From Neoceratodus forsteri (lineage: Eukaryota > Chordata > Ceratodontiformes > Ceratodontidae): 64,000 nt of DNA. Below the pieces are notes generated by a model. It was not told the DNA's origin and did no database searches. It worked only from the letters and a program-made list of their open reading frames with translations. A program made the position numbers and the translations under genes. The stretch is taken from contig CM057458.1 in assembly GCA_016271365.2 (NCBI GenBank), positions 198,806,501 to 198,870,500 of the forward strand. Direction: 5' to 3'. Of the stretch, positions 63,771-64,000 are shown one piece after another (within the stretch, counting starts at the first letter, position 1; every line of letters begins with the position of its first letter).

Positions 63771-64000
63771 ACTTTACAGAAGTGACCTCGCAGATTTTAA
63801 AGATGTGGTTTAAGCGACGTAAGATGAAACTGTTCCAACTGATTTACAAATATTATAAAGTAATACTGGAAGATGAGCTTTTTGTTCCCTCTCACATGGA
63901 CTTATTCTTATTCAGGTGGAGAAGACAGGGATTAGAACAGGTTTTTAAATTTCTAGGACCACAAGGGATTTTGACTTTCAGTGAACTAGTGTGGAAATTT

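Larger units (their letters stand above)
59912..64000 (+). mobile_element. LINE-E: L1-type LINE running off the window, with nested CR1
   Basis: Plus-strand L1-type ORF2 in broken frames: endonuclease (about 60490-61150), linker (61380-61730), RT (61740-62235 and 62785-63770), and the start of the C-terminal region to 64000. CR1-j interrupts RT just before palm motif A. The RT wording (SLYADDILLSL, LLYNYTPS) closely matches LINE-B (SLFADDILLTL, LLYNYV), so both belong to one L1-type group, but they are on opposite strands. The left limit is uncertain because 59912-60480 has no clear ORF1. Confidence 0.82.

Overview
This window looks like intergenic DNA from a large, transposon-rich vertebrate genome. 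I found no host protein-coding gene, no rRNA gene and no free-standing tRNA gene. Nearly every recognisable stretch is retrotransposon or MITE-like DNA: at least ten CR1 LINE copies from several subfamilies, two L1-type LINEs, L2-type fragments, a Rex/Babar-like LINE, a LINE of unresolved clade, a split Penelope-like element, a Gmr1-type Ty3/gypsy element (integrase before reverse transcriptase), four kinds of tRNA-derived SINE, and three kinds of inverted-repeat element. This mix would suit an amphibian (caecilian-like) or a lobe-finned fish. That taxon guess is inference and weak.

Layout. 1-4.66 kb: minus-strand LINE-A, split by a short CR1. 4.66-8.1 kb: two minus-strand CR1 pieces. 8.1-8.63 kb: two tandem palindromic MITEs. 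8.63-14.2 kb: a nearly complete minus-strand CR1 with a SINE inside and repeated 5' UTR units. 14.2-20.7 kb: older fragments (MITE, two L2 pieces, a TTAA-flanked piggyBac-like MITE, a 592-bp SINE with a 15-bp target duplication, microsatellites). 20.7-22.2 kb: CR1. 22.2-31.3 kb: a minus-strand Penelope-like element, apparently split by the Gmr1-type element and an L2 3' end. 31.5-32.2 kb: a fold-back element and a MITE remnant.

32.2-50.3 kb: LINE-C (L2/Rex-like), whose 5' leader carries ~106-bp tandem units. It was interrupted by a full-length L1-type element, LINE-B (34,276-48,446), flanked by a perfect 14-bp target duplication. LINE-B was then interrupted by two very similar CR1 copies and a CORE-SINE. 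50.3-52.4 kb: the 5' part of a third CR1 of that family. 53.0-55.0 kb: LINE-D. 55.1-59.9 kb: a nearly complete minus-strand CR1 with ~339-bp tandem 5' units. 59.9-64.0 kb: LINE-E (L1-type, plus strand), running off the window and carrying a CR1 with an inverted 5' end.

All coding regions have stops or frameshifts, so the elements as read here are not intact. Some frameshifts may be artefacts: two recent CR1 copies differ mainly by one-base losses in homopolymer runs. The most interesting signals are the independently repeated 5' leaders in several LINE lineages, the Gmr1 domain order with a SCAN-like capsid, the datable nested insertions, and several apparently uncatalogued SINE and MITE families.
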